DNA from: Osedax frankpressi
Lineage: Eukaryota; Annelida; Polychaeta; Sabellida; Siboglinidae
DNA length: 64,000 nucleotides
Direction of reading: 5' to 3'
Assembly (NCBI GenBank): GCA_964035775.1
Contig: OZ038318.1
Location: forward strand, 10,930,081-10,994,080
Shown piece by piece: positions 49,101-64,000 of this stretch. The translations under genes were made by a program, and so were the position numbers. Numbering within the stretch: the stretch's first letter is position 1; each line of letters opens with the position of its first letter. The notes beneath the pieces are model-generated. The model had not been told where the DNA came from. It saw only the letters and a program-made list of their open reading frames with translations, and did no database searches.

Positions 49101-52100
49101 GTCCCTCACTACTAATAGAGAATATGGTATATGTCCCTCACTACTAATTAATAGAGAATATGGTATATACCCCTCACTACTAATTAATAGAGAATATGGT
49201 ATATGTCCCTCACTACTAATAGAGAATATGGTATATGTCCCTCACTACTAATTAATAGAGAATATGGTATATGCCCCTCACTACTAATTAATAGAGAATA
49301 TGGTATATGTCCCTCACTACTAATTAATAGAGAATATGGTATATGTCCCTCACTACTAATTAATAGAGAATATGGTATATGTCCCTCACTACTAATTAAT
49401 AGAGAATATGGTATATGTCCCTCACTACTAATAGAGAATATGGTATATGTCCCTCACTACTAATAGAGAATATGGTATATGTCCCTCACTACTAATTAAT
49501 AGAGAATATGGTATATGTCCCTCACTACTAATTAATAGAGAATATGGTATATGTCCCTCACTACTAATTAATAGAGAAGATGGTATATGTCCCTCACTAC
49601 TAATTAATAGAGAATATGGTATATGTCCCTCACTACTAATAGAGAATATGGTATATGTCCCTCACTACTAATTAATAGAGAATATGGTATATGTCCCTCA
49701 CTACTAATTAATAGAGAATATGGTATATGTCCCTCAATACTAATTAATAGAGAATATGGTATATGTCCCTCACTACTAATTAATAGAGAATATGGTATAT
49801 GTCCCTCACTACTAATTAATAGAGAATATGGTATATGTCCCTCACTACTAATTAATAGAGAATATGGTATATGTCCCTCACTACTAATTAATAGAGAAGA
49901 TGGTATATGTCCCTCACTACTAATTAATAGAGAATATGGTATATGTCCCTCACTACTAATTAATAGAGAATATGGTATATGTCCCTCACTACTAATAGAG
50001 AATATGGTATATGTCCCTCACTACTAATTAATAGAGAATATGGTATATGTCCCTCACTACTAATTAATAGAGAATATGGTATATGTCCCTCACTACTAAT
50101 TAATAGAGAATATGGTATATGTCCCTCACTACTAATTAATAGAGAATATGGTATATGTCCCTCACTACTAATAGAGAATATGGTATATGCACCTCACTAC
50201 TAATTAATAGAGAATATGGTATATGTCCCTCACTACTAATTAATAGAGAATATGGTATATGTCCCTCACTACTAATTAATAGAGAATATGGTATATGTCC
50301 CTCACTACTAATTAATAGAGAATATGGTATATGTCCCTCACTACTAATTAATAGAGAATATGGTATATGTCCCTCACTACTAACTAATAGAGAATATGGT
50401 ATATGTCCCTCACTACTAATTAATAGAGAATATGGTATATGTCCCTCACTACTAATTAATAGAGAATATGGTATATGTCCCTCACTACTAATTAATAGAG
50501 AATATGGTATATGTCCCTCACTACTAATAGAGAATATGGTATATGTCCCTCACTACTAACTAATAGAGAATATGGTATATGTCCCTCACTACTAATTAAT
50601 AGAGAATATGGTATATGCCCCTCACTACTAATTAATAGAGAAGATGGTATATGTCCCTCACTACTAATTAATAGAGAATATGGTATATGTCCCTCACTAC
50701 TAATTAATAGAGAATATGGTATATGTCCCTCAATACTAATTAATAGAGAATATGGTATATGTCCCTCACTACTAATTAATAGAGAATATGGTATATGTCC
50801 CTCACTACTAATTAATAGAGAATATGGTATATGTCCCTCACTACTAATTAATAGAGAATATGGTATATGTCCCTCACTACTAACTAATAGAGAATATGGT
50901 ATATGTCCCTCACTACTAATTAATAGAGAATATGGTATATGTCCCTCACTACTAATTAATAGAGAATATGGTATATGTCCCTCACTACTAACTAATAGAG
51001 AATATGGTATATGTCCCTCACTACTAATTAATAGAGAATATGGTATATGTCCCTCACTACTAACTAATAGAGAATATGGTATATGTCCCTCACTACTAAT
51101 TAATAGAGAATATGGTATATGTCCCTCACTACTAATTAATAGAGAATATGGTATATGTCCCTCACTACTAACTAATAGAGAATATGGTATATGTCCCTCA
51201 CTACTAATTAATAGAGAATATGGTATATGTCCCTCACTACTAATTAATAGAGAATATGGTATATGTCCCTCACTACTAATTAATAGAGAATATGGTATAT
51301 GTCCCTCACTACTAATTAATAGAGAATATGGTATATGTCCCTCACTACTAATTAATAGAGAATATGGTATATGTCCCTCACTACTAATTAATAGAGAATA
51401 TGGTATATGTCCCTCACTACTAATTAATAGAGAATATGGTATATGTCCCTCACTACTAATTAATAGAGAATATGGTATATGTCCCTCACTACTAACTAAT
51501 AGAGAATATGGTATATGTCCCTCACTACTAATTAATAGAGAATATGGTATATGTCCCTCACTACTAATTAATAGAGAATATGGTATATGTCCCTCACTAC
51601 TAATTAATAGAGAATATGGTATATGTCCCTCACTACTAATTAATAGAGAATATGGTATATGTCCCTCACTACTAATTAATAGAGAATATGGTATATGTCC
51701 CTCACTACTAATTAATAGAGAATATGGTATATGTCCCTCACTACTAATTAATAGAGAATATGGTATATGTCCCTCACTACTAATTAATAGAGAATATGGT
51801 ATATGTCCCTCACTACTAATTAATAGAGAATATGGTATATGTCCCTCACTACTAATTAATAGAGAATATGGTATATGCCCCTCACTACTAATTAATAGAG
51901 AATATGGTATATGTCCCTCACTACTAATTAATAGAGAATATGGTATATGTCCCTCACTACTAATTAATAGAGAAGATGGTATATGTCCCTCACTACTAAT
52001 AGAGAATATGGTATATGTCCCTCACTACTAATTAATAGAGAATATGGTATATGTCCCTCACTACTAATTAATAGAGAATATGGTATATGTCCCTCACTAC

Positions 52101-55100
52101 TAATAGAGAATATGGTATATGTCCCTCACTACTAATTAATAGAGAAGATGGTATATGCCCCTCACTACTAATTAATAGAGAATATGGTATATGTCCCTCA
52201 CTACTAATAGAGAATATGGTATATGTCCCTCACTACTAATTAATAGAGAATATGGTATATGCCCCTCACTACTAATTAATAGAGAATATGGTATATGTCC
52301 CTCACTACTAATTAATAGAGAATATGGTATATGTCCCTCACTACTAATTAATAGAGAATATGGTATATGTCCCTCACTACTAATTAATAGAGAATATGGT
52401 ATATGCCCCTCACTACTAATTAATAGAGAATATGGTATATGTCCCTCACTACTAATTAATAGAGAATATGGTATATGTCCCTCACTACTAATAGAGAATA
52501 TGGTATATGTCCCTCACTACTAATTAATAGAGAATATGGTATATGTCCCTCACTACTAATAGAGAATATGGTATATGTCCCTCACTACTAATTAATAGAG
52601 AATATGGTATATGTCCCTCACTACTAATTAATAGAGAATATGGTATATGTCCCTCACTACTAATTAATAGAGAATATGGTATATGTCCCTCACTACTAAT
52701 TAATAGAGAATATGGTATATGTCCCTCACTACTAATTAATAGAGAATATGGTATATGTCCCTCACTACTAATTAATAGAGAATATGGTATATGTCCCTCA
52801 CTACTAATTAATAGAGAATATGGTATATGCCCCTCACTACTAATTAATAGAGAATATGGTATATGTCCCTCACTACTAATTAATAGAGAATATGGTATAT
52901 GTCCCTCACTACTAACTAATAGAGAATATGGTATATGTCCCTCTCTACTAATTAATAGAGAATATGGTATATGTCCCTCACTACTAATTAATAGAGAATA
53001 TGGTATATGTCCCTCACTACTAATAGAGAATATGGTATATGTCCCTCACTACTAATTAATAGAGAATATGGTATATGCCCCTCACTACTAATTAATAGAG
53101 AATATGGTATATGTCCCTCACTACTAATTAATAGAGAATATGGTATATGTCCCTCACTACTAATTAATAGAGAATATGGTATATGCCCCTCACTACTAAT
53201 TAATAGAGAATATGGTATATGTCCCTCATTACTAATTAATAGAGAATATGGTATATGTCCCTCACTACTAATTAATAGAGAATATGGTATATGCCCCTCA
53301 CTACTAATTAATAGAGAATATGGTATATGTCCCTCACTACTAATTAATAGAGAATATGGTATATGCCCCTCACTACTAATTAATAGAGAATATGGTATAT
53401 GTCCCTCACTACTAATAGAGAATATGGTATATGCCCCTCACTACTAATTAATAGAGAAGATGGTATATGTCCCTCACTACTAATTAATAGAGAATATGGT
53501 ATATGTCCCTCACTACTAATTAATAGAGAATATGGTATATGCCCCTCACTACTAATTAATAGAGAATATGGTATATGTCCCTCACTACTAATTAATAGAG
53601 AAGATGGTATATGTCCCTCACTACTAATTAATAGAGAAGTTGGTATATGTCCCTCACTACTAATTAATAGAGAATATGGTATATGCCCCTCACTACTAAT
53701 TAATAGAGAATATGATATATGTCCCTCACTACTAATTAATAGAGAATATGGTATATGTCCCTCACTACTAATTAATAGAGAATATGGTATATGTCCCTCA
53801 CTACTAATTAATAGAGAATATGGTATATGCCCCTCACTACTAATTAATAGAGAATATGGTATATGTCCCTCACTACTAATTAATAGAGAATATGGTATAT
53901 GTCCCTCACTACTAATTAATAGAGAATATGGTATATGTCCCTCACTACTAATTAATAGAGAATATGGTATATGTCCCTCACTACTAATTAATAGAGAATA
54001 TGGTATATGTCCCTCACTACTAATTAATAGAGAATATGGTATATGCCCCTCACTACTAATTAATAGAGAATATGGTATATGTCCCTCACTACTAATTAAT
54101 AGAGAATATGGTATATGTCCCTCACTACTAATTAATAGAGAATATGGTATATGCCCCTCACTACTAATTAATAGAGAAGATGGTATATGTCCCTCACTAC
54201 TAATTAATAGAGAATATGGTATATGTCCCTCACTACTAATTAATAGAGAATATGGTATATGCCCCTCACTACTAATTAATAGAGAAGATGGTATATGTCC
54301 CTCACTACTAATTAATAGAGAATATGGTATATGTCCCTCACTACTAATTAATAGAGAATATGGTATATGCCCCTCACTACTAATTAATAGAGAATATGGT
54401 ATATGTCCCTCACTACTAATTAATAGAGAAGATGGTATATGTCCCTCACTACTAATTAATAGAGAAGTTGGTATATGTCCCTCACTACTAATTAATAGAG
54501 AATATGGTATATGTCCCTCACTACTAATTAATAGAGAATATGGTATATGTCCCTCACTACTAATTAGTAGAGAATATGGTATATGTCCCTCACTACTAAT
54601 TAATAGAGAAGATGGTATATGTCCCTCACTACTAATTAATAGAGAAGTTGGTATATGTCCCTCACTACTAATTAATAGAGAATATGGTATATGTCCCTCA
54701 CTACTAATAGAGAATATGGTATATGTCCCTCACTACTAATTAATAGAGAATATGGTATATGTCCCTCACTACTAACTAATAGAGAATATGGTATATGTCC
54801 CTCACTACTAATTAATAGAGAATATGGTATATGTCCCTCACTACTAATTAATAGAGAATATGGTATATGTCCCTCACTACTAATTAATAGAGAATATGGT
54901 ATATGTCCCTCACTACTAATTAATAGAGAATATGGTATATGTCCCTCACTACTAATTAATAGAGAATATGGTATATGTCCCTCACTACTAACTAATAGAG
55001 AATATGGTATATGTCCCTCACTACTAATTAATAGAGAATATGGTATATGTCCCTCACTACTAATTAATAGAGAATATGGTATATGTCCCTCACTACTAAT

Positions 55101-58100
55101 TAATAGAGAATATGGTATATGTCCCTCACTACTAATTAATAGAGAATATGGTATATGTCCCTCACTACTAATAGAGAATATGGTATATGTCCCTCACTAC
55201 TAATTAATAGAGAATATGGTATATGTCCCTCACTACTAATTAATAGAGAATATGGTATATGTCCCTCACTACTAATTAATAGAGAATATGGTATATGTCC
55301 CTCACTACTAATTAATAGAGAATATGGTATATGTCCCTCACTACTAATTAATAGAGAATATGGTATATGTCCCTCACTACTAATTAATAGAGAATATGGT
55401 ATATGTCCCTCACTACTAATTAATAGAGAATATGGTATATGTCCCTCACTACTAATTAATAGAGAATATGGTATATGCCCCTCACTACTAATTAATAGAG
55501 AATATGGTATATGTCCCTCACTACTAATTAATAGAGAATATGGTATATGTCCCTCACTACTAATTAATAGAGAATATGGTATATGTCCCTCACTACTAAT
55601 TAATAGAGAATATGGTATATGTCCCTCACTACTAATTAATAGAGAATATGGTATATGTCCCTCACTACTAATAGAGAATATGGTATATGTCCCTCACTAC
55701 TAATTAATAGAGAATATGGTATATGTCCCTCACTACTAATTAATAGAGAATATGGTATATGTCCCTCACTACTAATTAATAGAGAATATGGTATATGTCC
55801 CTCACTACTAATAGAGAATATGGTATATGTCCCTCACTACTAATTAATAGAGAATATGGTATATGCCCCTCACTACTAATAGAGAATATGGTATATGTCC
55901 CTCACTACTAATTAATAGAGAATATGGTATATGCCCCTCACTACTAATTAATAGAGAATATGGTATATGTCCCTCACTACTAATTAATAGAGAATATGGT
56001 ATATGTCCCTCACTACTAATTAATAGAGAATATGGTATATGCCCCTCACTACTAATTAATAGAGAATATGGTATATGTCCCTCACTACTAATTAATAGAG
56101 AATATGGTATATGTCCCTCACTACTAATTAATAGAGAATATGGTATATGTCCCTCACTACTAATTAATAGAGAATATGGTATATGCCCCTCACTACTAAT
56201 TAATAGAGAATATGGTATATGCCCCTCACTACTAACTAATAGAGAATATGGTATATGTCCCTCACTACTAATTAATAGAGAATATGGTATATGTCCCTCA
56301 CTACTAATTAATAGAGAATATGGTATATGTCCCTCACTACTAATTAATAGAGAATATGGTATATGTCCCTCACTACTAATTAATAGAGAATATGGTATAT
56401 GTCCCTCACTACTAATTAATAGAGAATATGGTATATGTCCCTCACTACTAATTAATAGAGAATATGGTATATGCCCCTCACTACTAATTAATAGAGAATA
56501 TGGTATATGCCCCTCACTACTAACTAATAGAGAATATGGTATATGTCCCTCACTACTAACTAATAGAGAATATGGTATATGTCCCTCACTACTAATAGAG
56601 AATATGGTATATGTCCCTCACTACTAATTAATAGAGAATATGGTATATGTCCCTCACTACTAATTAATAGAGAATATGGTATATGTCCCTCACTACTAAT
56701 AGAGAATATGGTATATGCCCCTCACTACTAATTAATAGAGAATATGGTATATGTCCCTCACTACTAATTAATAGAGAATATGGTATATGCCCCTCACTAT
56801 TAATAGAGAAGATGGTATATGTCCCTCACTACTAATTAATAGAGAATATGGTATATGTCCCTCACTACTAATTAATAGAGAATATGGTATATGTCCCTCA
56901 CTACTAATTAATAGAGAATATGGTATATGTCCCTCACTACTAATTAATAGAGAATATGGTATATGTCCCTCACTACTAATTAATAGAGAATATGGTATAT
57001 GCCCCTCACTACTAATTAATAGAGAATATGGTATATGTCCCTCACTACTAACTAATAGAGAATATGGTATATGTCCCTCACTACTAATTAATAGAGAATA
57101 TGGTATATGTCCCTCACTACTAATTAATAGAGAATATGGTATATGCCCCTCACTACTAATTAATAGAGAATATGGTATATGTCCCTCACTACTAACTAAT
57201 AGAGAATATGGTATATGTCCCTCACTACTAATTAATAGAGAATATGGTATATGTCCCTCACTACTAATTAATAGAGAATATGGTATATGCCCCTCACTAC
57301 TAATTAATAGAGAATATGGTATATGTCCCTCACTACTAATTAATAGAGAATATGGTATATGCCCCTCACTACTAATTAATAGAGAATATGGTATATGTCC
57401 CTCACTACTAATTAATAGAGAATATGGTATATGTCCCTCACTACTAATTAATAGAGAATATGGTATATGTCCCTCACTACTAATTAATAGAGAATATGGT
57501 ATATGTCCCTCACTACTAATTAATAGAGAATATGGTATATGTCCCTCACTACTAATTAATAGAGAATATGGTATATGCCCCTCACTACTAATAGAGAATA
57601 TGGTATATGTCCCTCACTACTAATTAATAGAGAATATGGTATATGCCCCTCACTACTAATTAATAGAGAATATGGTATATGTCCCTCACTACTAATAGAG
57701 AATATGGTATATGTCCCTCACTACTAATAGAGAATATGGTATATGTCCCTCACTACTAATTAATAGAGAATATGGTATATGTCCCTCACTACTAATTAAT
57801 AGAGAATATGGTATATGTCCCTCACTACTAATTAATAGAGAATATGGTATATGTCCCTCACTACTAATAGAGAATATGGTATATGTCCCTCACTACTAAT
57901 AGAGAATATGGTATATGTCCCTCACTACTAATTAATAGAGAATATGGTATATGTCCCTCACTACTAATAGAGAATATGGTATATGTCCCTCACTACTAAT
58001 TAATAGAGAATATGGTATATGTCCCTCACTACTAATAGAGAATATGGTATATGTCCCTCACTACTAATAGAGAATATGGTATATGTCCCTCACTACTAAT

Positions 58101-61100
58101 TAATAGAGAATATGGTATATGCCCCTCACTACTAATAGAGAATATGGTATATGTCCCTCACTACTAATTAATAGAGAATATGGTATATGTCCCTCACTAC
58201 TAATAGAGAATATGGTATATGTCCCTCACTACTAATTAATAGAGAATATGGTATATGTCCCTCACTACTAATAGAGAATATGGTATATGTCCCTCACTAC
58301 TAATTAATAGAGAATATGGTATATGTCCCTCACTACTAATAGAGAATATGGTATATGTCCCTCACTACTAATAGAGAATATGGTATATGTCCCTCACTAC
58401 TAATTAATAGAGAATATGGTATATGTCCCTCACTACTAATTAATAGAGAATATGGTATATGTCCCTCACTACTAATTAATAGAGAATATGGTATATGTCC
58501 CTCACTACTAATAGAGAATATGGTATATGTCCCTCACTACTAATTAATAGAGAATATGGTATATGTCCCTCACTACTAATTAATAGAGAATATGGTATAT
58601 GTCCCTCACTACTAATTAATAGAGAATATGGTATATGTCCCTCACTACTAATTAATAGAGAATATGGTATATGTCCCTCACTACTAATTAATAGAGAATA
58701 TGGTATATGTCCCTCACTACTAATAGAGAATATGGTATATGTCCCTCACTACTAATTAATAGAGAATATGGTATATGTCCCTCACTACTAATTAATAGAG
58801 AATATGGTATATGTCCCTCACTACTAATTAATAGAGAATATGGTATATGTCCCTCACTACTAATTAATAGAGAATATGGTATATGTCCCTCACTACTAAT
58901 AGAGAATATGGTATATGTCCCTCACTACTAATAGAGAATATGGTATATGTCCCTCACTACTAATTAATAGAGAATATGGTATATGTCCCTCACTACTAAT
59001 AGAGAATATGGTATATGTCCCTCACTACTAATTAATAGAGAATATGGTATATGTCCCTCACTACTAATAGAGAATATGGTATATGTCCCTCACTACTAAC
59101 TAATAGAGAATATGGTATATGTCCCTCACTACTAATAGAGAATATGGTATATGTCCCTCACTACTAATTAATAGAGAATATGGTATATGTCCCTCACTAC
59201 TAATTAATAGAGAATATGGTATATGTCCCTCACTACTAATTAATAGAGAATATGGTATATGTCCCTCACTACTAATAGAGAATATGGTATATGTCCCTCA
59301 CTACTAATAGAGAATATGGTATATGTCCCTCACTACTAATAGAGAATATGGTATATGTCCCTCACTACTAATTAATAGAGAATATGGTATATGTCCCTCA
59401 CTACTAATTAATAGAGAATATGGTATATGTCCCTCACTACTAATTAATAGAGAATATGGTATATGTCCCTCACAACTAATTAATAGAGAATATGGTATAT
59501 GTCCCTCACTACTAATAGAGAATATGGTATATGTCCCTCACTACTAATTAATAGAGAATATGGTATATGCCCCTCACTACTAATTAATAGAGAATATGGT
59601 ATATGACCCTCACTACTAATTAATAGAGAATATGGTATATGCCCCTCACTACTAATTAATAGAGAATATGGTATATGTCCCTCACTACTAATAGAGAATA
59701 TGGTATATGTCCCTCACTACTAATTAATAGAGAATATGGTATATGCCCCTCACTACTAATTAATAGAGAATATGGTATATGCCCCTCACTACTAATTAAT
59801 AGAGAATATGGTATATGTCCCTCACTACTAATTAATAGAGAATATGGTATATGTCCCTCACTACTAATTAATAGAGAATATGGTATATGTCCCTCACTAC
59901 TAATTAATAGAGAATATGGTATATGTCCCTCACTACTAATTAATAGAGAATATGGTATATGTCCCTCACTACTAATTAATAGAGAATATGGTATATGTCC
60001 CTCACTACTAATTAATAGAGAATATGGTATATGTCCCTCACTACTAATAGAGAATATGGTATATGTCCCTCACTACTAATTAATAGAGAATATGGTATAT
60101 GTCCCTCACTACTAATTAATAGAGAATATGGTATATGTCCCTCACTACTAATAGAGAATATGGTATATGCCCCTCACTACTAATTAATAGAGAATATGGT
60201 ATATGTCCCTCACTACTAATAGAGAATATGGTATATGTCCCTCACTACTAATTAATAGAGAATATGGTATATGCCCCTCACTACTAATTAATAGAGAATA
60301 TGGTATATGTCCCTCACTACTAATTAATAGAGAATATGGTATATGTCCCTCACTACTAATTAATAGAGAATATGGTATATGCCCCTCACTACTAATAGAG
60401 AATATGGTATATGTCCCTCACTACTAATTAATAGAGAATATGGTATATGTCCCTCACTACTAATTAATAGAGAATATGGTATATGCCCCTCACTACTAAT
60501 AGAGAATATGGTATATGTCCCTCACTACTAATTAATAGAGAATATGGTATATGTCCCTCACTACTAATTAATAGAGAATATGGTATATGTCCCTCACTAC
60601 TAATAGAGAATATGGTATATGCCCCTCACTACTAATTAATAGAGAATATGGTATATGTCCCTCACTACTAATAGAGAATATGGTATATGTCCCTCACTAC
60701 TAACTAATAGAGAATATGGTATATGTCCCTTACTACTAATAGAGAATATGGTATATGTCCCTCACTACTAATTAATAGAGAATATGGTATATGTCCCTCA
60801 CTACTAATAGAGAATATGGTATATGTCCCTCACTACTAATTAATAGAGAATATGGTATATGCCCCTCACTACTAATTAATAGAGAATATGGTATATGTCC
60901 CTCACTACTAATTAATAGAGAATATGGTATATGTCCCTCACTACTAATTAATAGAGAATATGGTATATGTCCCTCACTACTAATTAATAGAGAATATGGT
61001 ATATGTCCCTCACTACTAATTAATAGAGAATATGGTATATGTCCCTCACTACTAATTAATAGAGAATATGGTATATGTCCCTCACTACTAATTAATAGAG

Positions 61101-64000
61101 AATATGGTATATGCCCCTCACTACTAATAGAGAATATGGTATATGTCCCTCACTACTAACTAATAGAGAATATGGTATATGTCCCTCACTACTAATTAAT
61201 AGAGAATATGGTATATGTCCCTCACTACTAATAGAGAATATGGTATATGTCCCTCACTACTAATTAATAGAGAATATGGTATATGTCCCTCACTACTAAT
61301 TAATAGAGAATATGGTATATGCCCCTCACTACTAATAGAGAATATGGTATATGCCCCTCACTACTAATTAATAGAGAATATGGTATATGTCCCTCACTAC
61401 TAATAGAGAATATGGTATATGTCCCTCACTACTAATTAATAGAGAATATGGTATATGTCCCTCACTACTAATAGAGAATATGGTATATGTCCCTCACTAC
61501 TAATTAATAGAGAATATGGTATATGTCACTCACTACTAATTAATAGAGAATATGGTATATGTCCCTCACTACTAATTAATAGAGAATATGGTATATGTCC
61601 CTCACTACTAATTAATAGAGAATATGGTATATGTCCCTCACTACTAATTAATAGAGAATATGGTATATGCCCCTCACTACTAATAGAGAATATGGTATAT
61701 GTCCCTCACTACTAATAGAGAATATGGTATATGTCCCTCACTACTAACTAATAGAGAATATGGTATATGTCCCTCACTACTAATTAATAGAGAATATGGT
61801 ATATGTCCCTCACTACTAATTAATAGAGAATATGGTATATGCCCCTCACTACTAATAGAGAATATGGTATATGTCCCTCACTACTAATAGAGAATATGGT
61901 ATATGTCCCTCACTACTAACTAATAGAGAATATGGTATATGTCCCTCACTACTAACTAATAGAGAATATGGTATATGTCCCTCACTACTAATTAATAGAG
62001 AATATGGTATATGTCCCTCACTACTAATTAATAGAGAATATGGTATATGTCCCTCACTACTAATTAATAGAGAATATGGTATATGTCCCTCACTACTAAT
62101 TAATAGAGAATATGGTATATGTCCCTCACTACTAATTAATAGAGAATATGGTATATGTCCCTCACTACTAATTAATAGAGAATATGGTATATGTCCCTCA
62201 CTACTAATTAATAGAGAATATGGTATATGTCCCTCACTACTAATTAATAGAGAATATGGTATATGCCCCTCACTACTAATTAATAGAGAATATGGTATAT
62301 GTCCCTCACTACTAATTAATAGAGAATATGGTATATGTCCCTCACTACTAATTAATAGAGAATATGGTATATGTCCCTCACTACTAATTAATAGAGAATA
62401 TGGTATATGCCCCTCACTACTAACTAATAGAGAATATGGTATATGCCCCTCACTACTAATTAATAGAAAATATGGTATATGTCCCTCACTACTAATAGAG
62501 AATATGGTATATGTCCCTCACTACTAATTAATAGAGAATATGGTATATGTCCCTCACTACTAACTAATAGAGAATATGGTATATGTCCCTCACTACTAAT
62601 TAATAGAGAATATGGTATATGTCCCTCACTACTAATTAATAGAGAATATGGTATATGTCCCTCACTACTAATAGAGAATATGGTATATGCCCCTCACTAC
62701 TAATTAATAGAGAATATGGTATATGTCCCTCACTACTAATAGAGAATATGGTATATGTCCCTCACTACTAACTAATAGAGAATATGGTATATGTCCCTCA
62801 CTACTAATTAATAGAGAATATGGTATATGTCCCTCACTACTAATTAATAGAGAATATGGTATATGTCCCTCACTACTAATTAATAGAGAATATGGTATAT
62901 GCCCCTCACTACTAATTAATAGAGAATATGGTATATGTCCCTCACTACTAATTAATAGAGAATATGGTATATGTCCCTCACTACTAATTAATAGAGAATA
63001 TGGTATATGTCCCTCACTACTAATAGAGAATATGGTATATGCCCCTCACTACTAACTAATAGAGAATATGGTATATGTCCCTCACTACTAATAGAGAATA
63101 TGGTATATGTCCCTCACTACTAATTAATAGAGAATATGGTATATGTCCCTCACTACTAATTAATAGAGAATATGGTATATGTCCCTCACTACTAATTAAT
63201 AGAGAATATGGTATATGTCCCTCACTACTAATTAATAGAGCATATGGTATATGCCCCTCACTACTAATTAATAGAGAATATAGTATATGTCCCTCACTAC
63301 TAATTAATAGAGAATATGGTATATGCCCCTCACTACTAATTAATAGAGAATATGGTATATGTCCCTCACTACTAATAGAGAATATGGTATATGTCCCTCA
63401 CTACTAATTAATAGAGAATATGGTATATGTCCCTCACTACTAATTAATAGAGAATATGGTATATGTCCCTCACTACTAATTAATAGAGAATATGGTATAT
63501 GTCCCTCACTACTAATTAATAGAGAATATGGTATATGCCCCTCACTACTAATTAATAGAGAATATGGTATATGTCCCTCACTACTAATTAATAGAGAATA
63601 TGGTATATGTCCCTCACTACTAATTAATAGAGAATATGGTATATGTCCCTCACTACTAATTAATAGAGAATATGGTATATGTCCCTCACTACTAATTAAT
63701 AGAGAATATGGTATATGTCCCTCACTACTAATAGAGAATATGGTATATGTCCCTCACTACTAATTAATAGAGAATATGGTATATGTCCCTCACTACTAAT
63801 TAATAGAGAATATGGTATATGTCCCTCACTACTAATTAATAGAGAATATGGTATATGTCCCTCACTACTAATAGAGAATATGGTATATGTCCCTCACTAC
63901 TAATTAATAGAGAATATGGTATATGCCCCTCACTACTAATAGAGAATATGGTATATGTCCCTCACTACTAATTAATAGAGAATATGGTATATGCCCCTCA
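34173..64000. repeat. 36-bp/32-bp satellite array, at least 29.8 kb, open at window end
   Basis: The uninterrupted array has a main unit of 36 bp that begins TAATTAATAGAG and ends GTCCCTCACTAC. A second unit of 32 bp lacks TTAA (TAATAGAG start). Roughly 840 units by length. Common variants are GTCCC or GCCCC, TAATTAATAG or TAACTAATAG, and rarer CCATCAC, GAAGATGG, GAAGTTGG and CAGTAC. Runs of 36-bp units keep one frame open (NREYGICPSLLI per unit), and each 32-bp unit shifts it into a stop soon after, which produces the many apparent ORFs, the longest at 50511-52031. Size and homogeneity fit a centromeric, pericentromeric or subtelomeric satellite. No transposon or unique DNA interrupts it. 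Confidence 0.98.
35340..44500. repeat. Higher-order duplications inside the satellite
   Basis: The order of 36- and 32-bp units and of base variants recurs. About 35340-36400 matches 37556-38616 at an exact offset of 2216 bp, including the rare CCATCAC variant at 36371 and 38587. About 37800-40800 matches about 41600-44500, with the offset changing from 3824 to 3716 and then 3860 bp as single units were gained or lost. A 280-bp tandem copy lies at 36515-37055. Variants diagnostic of each block keep their positions. Confidence 0.85.

Noticed and set aside
34231-63903. Dozens of plus-strand open frames of 62-506 codons with the NREYGICPSLLI repeat
   Set aside because: They are translations of a 36-bp satellite. 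Every frame ends shortly after a 32-bp unit, and starts and ends track unit-length changes, not any gene signal.
34173-64000. CRISPR array
   Set aside because: Repeats abut directly with no unique spacers, and the context is eukaryotic.
1-64000. Organelle genome, bacterial symbiont or integrated virus origin
   Set aside because: No organelle, bacterial or viral gene set. Satellites and eukaryotic transposons dominate.

Overview
The window looks like nuclear DNA of a eukaryote, probably an arthropod or another metazoan, though the species cannot be named from sequence alone. It is very AT-rich. It shows no bacterial gene organisation, tRNA or rRNA, and it is built from satellites, microsatellites and decayed transposable elements: a Helitron, PIF/Harbinger elements and a Ty3/Gypsy-type fossil. 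I find no intact host gene. Nearly all long open frames are translations of tandem repeats.

Layout. 1-660 is AT-rich with no gene. 665-1838 is a minisatellite with a unit near 36 bp. 2795-13600 is a mosaic of interleaved repeat modules: a 316-bp block X, a short hairpin module, a module carrying 'ATCGTAGTAATGAAGT', a CpG-containing block Y, and tandem units with a variable core. 13800-17110 holds a decayed, apparently multi-exon Helitron gene on the minus strand. 18050-20683 repeats parts of the earlier mosaic, including second copies of Y and X. The second Y copy is interrupted by a 590-bp Harbinger-like MITE, and the first Y copy preserves the empty site. 20700-28900 is AT-rich DNA with palindromes and a small Ty3/Gypsy integrase fossil. 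28905-30588 is an 18-bp minisatellite. 30827-31230 is a broken PIF/Harbinger transposase. 32090-32340 is an unexplained GC-richer island. From 34173 to the window end (29.8 kb, continuing beyond) there is one satellite of 36-bp units mixed with 32-bp units, with nested higher-order duplications.

The most unusual structure is in the Helitron. Between an exon of 393 bp and the long terminal exon lie four, probably five, segments of exactly 45 bp. Four have AG/GT boundaries, and all use the same split-codon phase. Each encodes one 14-residue repeat with N at position 4 and RR at positions 7-8. This is a one-repeat-per-microexon array in a transposon gene. The second notable structure is the set of tandem units at 6980-8660, where conserved flanks enclose a core of about 34 bp that differs between most copies. 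No functional cooperation between genes can be claimed because none is intact.
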